Source: Cereibacter sphaeroides
GTDB taxonomy: Bacteria > Pseudomonadota > Alphaproteobacteria > Rhodobacterales > Rhodobacteraceae
Assembly (NCBI GenBank): GCA_003243455.1
Contig: QFQS01000001.1
Span: 496,001 to 560,000 of the forward strand
Reading direction: 5' to 3'
Length of the DNA stretch: 64,000 bases
The notes below the pieces were generated by a model that was not told the DNA's origin, ran no database searches, and was given only the letters and a program-made list of their open reading frames with translations. Each line of letters begins with the position of its first letter. Position 1 is the first letter of the stretch. Below, piece by piece: positions 62,421 to 64,000 of this stretch. Made by a program: the position numbers and the translations under genes.

Positions 62421-62719
62421 GATGTCTCCTCGCTGTTTCGGCGGATGCCGTGTGGGGTCGCAGACTTCAAAATGCCGGGCGGCCCGGAAATACGCGCCGC
62501 AACGGGCAGTTGGGGAATAGGAGCTGCCTCGCGATCCGGTTGCCTTGGGGATTCGGCCACGGAGGCCAAAGCCCCCACCGCCGCGCCTAACCAAGCGCGG
62601 AGAGGTGGCGGCTGTCAACGAAACTATCGGGCTGGCAACCAACCATCGCAACAGCTTGACCGGCGTGGTGATTGCATGGGCATCGCGGCTCGCCTACATC
62701 GCATGAAAGCGGAGGCGAC

Positions 62720-63292
62720 ATGGACGGCGGCACTTTCGGCCAGATGGCCTATCTCATGATCCTTCTGGTCGCAGTCGGCGGCTGGGTTGTGGTCGAATAT
62801 CGCGGTCGGATGGGCAGCGCGCTGCGCACGGCCGCGGCCTGGGGCCTGATCTTTATCGGTGTCATGGCAGGCTACGGGCTGTGGACCGACATGCGCAGCG
62901 ACATCCGGCGAGAAGCTGTGATGGTTGGCGACAGCATGCAGGTGCCGCGCGCGCAGGACGGACACTACTACCTGACCCTGAACGTCTCGGGCCAGCCGGT
63001 GGATTTCATGGTCGATACCGGGGCGACGAACGTCGTTCTGTCACGCGCCGATGCGTCGCGGGTGGGCATCGACCCCTCATCGCTCGCCTATATCGGCGAG
63101 GCGCAGACCGCCAACGGCTCGGTCCGCACCGCCCGCGTGAAGATCGAGAATGTGACCCTTGGCCCCTGGAACGACCCGACGCTCGCCGCCTGGGTCAGCG
63201 ACGGGGCGATGGATGGATCGCTGCTGGGGATGGATTACCTGGGCAAGTTCCGCATCGAGATCGCCGACGACAAGATGATCCTGCGGCGGTAG
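62720..63292 (+). CDS. membrane-anchored retropepsin-like aspartic protease
   Basis: 190 residues from the ATG at 62720, with GGAGG nearby. Two hydrophobic segments (about 9-27 and 36-54) precede a single aspartic-protease domain with D-T-G-A-T at 99-103 and the flap-like Y-I-G-E-A-Q-T-A-N-G-S. The C-terminal G-M-D-Y-L-G-K-F-R-I-E matches the bacterial TIGR02281-like clan AA family. A single active-site Asp per chain means it must dimerise. The catalytic domain probably faces the periplasm. Substrates are unknown. Confidence 0.85.
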   Translation: MDGGTFGQMAYLMILLVAVGGWVVVEYRGRMGSALRTAAAWGLIFIGVMAGYGLWTDMRSDIRREAVMVGDSMQVPRAQDGHYYLTLNVSGQPVDFMVDTGATNVVLSRADASRVGIDPSSLAYIGEAQTANGSVRTARVKIENVTLGPWNDPTLAAWVSDGAMDGSLLGMDYLGKFRIEIADDKMILRR

Positions 63293-63320
63293 GGCGCCCC
63301 AAACCTCAAATGCTATCTCT

Positions 63321-63419
63321 GGCGAAGGCCATCGCCTTCGCCATGCAGTGCAGATCGAGTTGCACCGGTCGTGGCCCCAAAGGCCACGGTCAGCGCCCGC
63401 CCCGCCAATGGCGGGCGCT
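63321..63419. repeat. three hairpins in a 259-bp non-coding gap
   Basis: Perfect stems: GGCGAAGGC-N4-GCCTTCGCC (63321-63342), CGTGGCC-N5-GGCCACG (63370-63388), AGCGCCCGCC-N8-GGCGGGCGCT (63392-63419). They lie between the protease stop and the TAXI gene stop (convergent). The region may be a repeated intergenic element or a terminator set; I have only a vague memory of similar sequence in Paracoccus genomes. Confidence 0.5.
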
Positions 63420-63551
63420 TCGCACCCGCCGGGGCAGGCACTGGCCTCTGCGATCTCTCGGCACGAATGGTCTTGGGACAATGTTGCGCTTCGGGCGGGG
63501 AAACGCGGGTCGCGTTTCTGATCCCGCCCGGCCAAACGTTATCGCTGAGGG

Positions 63552-64000
63552 CTACGGCGCATCCTCGGTCGATACCCTTGCAAAAGCTGTCTCGGCCCCC
63601 GGATGCAGCGGCGCGGTCAATCCCCGGCTTTGCATCAGCATCGGGTCCAGCCCCGCCAGCACCGGCGCGCGCCGCCCCAGCGGTTGCAATTCGGCCAGCG
63701 TATCGGCGACCACGGCCTCGACCATCCGCTGGGGCGTATCCGTCCGGGCGACCAGCGTCGCGGTCACGGAAAAGCTCGGAACCTCCAGCGCACCCTCGGC
63801 ATAGGCACCCATCGGGATCGCGGCGACCGACAGGTCGTTGCCGCCGCCGATCACATCGGCGATCTCGGCCGGGGTCAGCGGCAGGATGCGCGCGTCGCAT
63901 TCTTGTATCGCGCGGACGACGCCTTCGTTTGGATGGCCGACGATCAGGAATGTCGCGTCGATAGCCCGGTTGCAAAGCGCATCGACCGCGATCCCGACCG
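63552..64000 (-). CDS. TAXI-family TRAP transporter substrate-binding protein, C-terminal part
   Basis: 149 residues, open at the right window edge, so the N-terminus and signal peptide are missing. The visible part matches the TAXI solute-receptor C-terminal lobe: V-D-A-L-C-N-R-A-I-D-A-T-F-L-I-V-G-H-P-N, then I-Q-E-C-D-A-R-I-L-P-L, followed by Y-A-E-G-A-L-E-V-P-S-F-S-V-T-A-T-L-V and the end L-H-P-G-A-E. TAXI receptors serve fused TRAP permeases in uptake of organic acids or amino acids; the ligand is unknown. The Cys in A-L-C-N is unusual to my eye. Confidence 0.8.
   Translation of the reverse strand, partial: VGIAVDALCNRAIDATFLIVGHPNEGVVRAIQECDARILPLTPAEIADVIGGGNDLSVAAIPMGAYAEGALEVPSFSVTATLVARTDTPQRMVEAVVADTLAELQPLGRRAPVLAGLDPMLMQSRGLTAPLHPGAETAFARVSTEDAP

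Noticed and set aside
62421..62719. promoter for the protease gene (TTGACC near 62654)
   Set aside because: No acceptable -10 at 16-18 bp; only a short GC-rich stem is seen in this gap.

Overview
The window is a GC-rich chromosomal segment of an alphaproteobacterium, most likely a Rhodobacteraceae member close to Paracoccus/Rhodobacter. The basis is the gene order dusB(nifR3)-ntrB-ntrC-ntrY-ntrX-trkA-trkH-hfq-hflX, a fused ispDF, NtrC and NtrX proteins lacking the sigma54-contact loop, the rseP-bamA-ompH-fabZ-lpxA-lpxI-lpxB order without lpxD, and several small Rhodobacteraceae-type hypothetical genes. No rRNA, tRNA, CRISPR array, insertion sequence, integrase or phage gene was seen; the segment reads as stable core genome with a few accessory loci.

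Region by region. 1-12.3 kb: the 3' end of mnmA, then a long minus-strand envelope and translation cluster (pyrH, frr, uppS, cdsA, dxr, rseP, a 48-residue membrane protein with its own terminator, bamA, ompH, fabZ, lpxA, lpxI, lpxB). It couples isoprenoid and phospholipid precursor supply, outer-membrane assembly and lipid A synthesis. 12.4-21.3 kb: miaA, an AraC-type regulator behind a full CtrA-type box, and a four-gene peptide/nickel-type ABC importer with a Tat-exported binding protein and a double ATPase, facing an XRE-cupin regulator. 21.5-29.2 kb: a DsbA-like oxidoreductase with a Bcr/CflA efflux pump, mfd, hemB and a YSC84-type lipoprotein. 29.2-34.8 kb: a beta-hydroxyacid dehydrogenase, a penicillin-acylase family hydrolase, and a meh-mct pair for mesaconyl-CoA chemistry.

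34.8-46.8 kb: the minus-strand nitrogen/potassium/RNA-chaperone cluster. 46.9-50.9 kb: ispDF-pgpA-cinA, a RatA/Coq10-like protein, and hpt-mug plus a small membrane protein. 50.9-57.5 kb: a dihaem cytochrome c with an Fsr-like transporter, lipA, aqpZ, a secreted hypothetical and two Rhodobacteraceae-type DUF genes. 57.5-64 kb: an MttB-superfamily methyltransferase without an in-frame amber codon, guaA, a monohaem cytochrome c, a chloroperoxidase-like hydrolase, a membrane-anchored retropepsin-like protease and the C-terminal part of a TAXI-TRAP binding protein running off the window.

The least explained parts are regulatory. They are a 10+10 bp perfect palindrome between the divergent ntr and ispDF operons, a phased set of TTGC/GCAA palindromes between lipA and aqpZ, structured DNA or RNA upstream of guaA and mttB, three tandem inverted repeats between ntrC and ntrY, and two copies of a GC-rich hairpin repeat. 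I did not find a convincing new multi-gene system.
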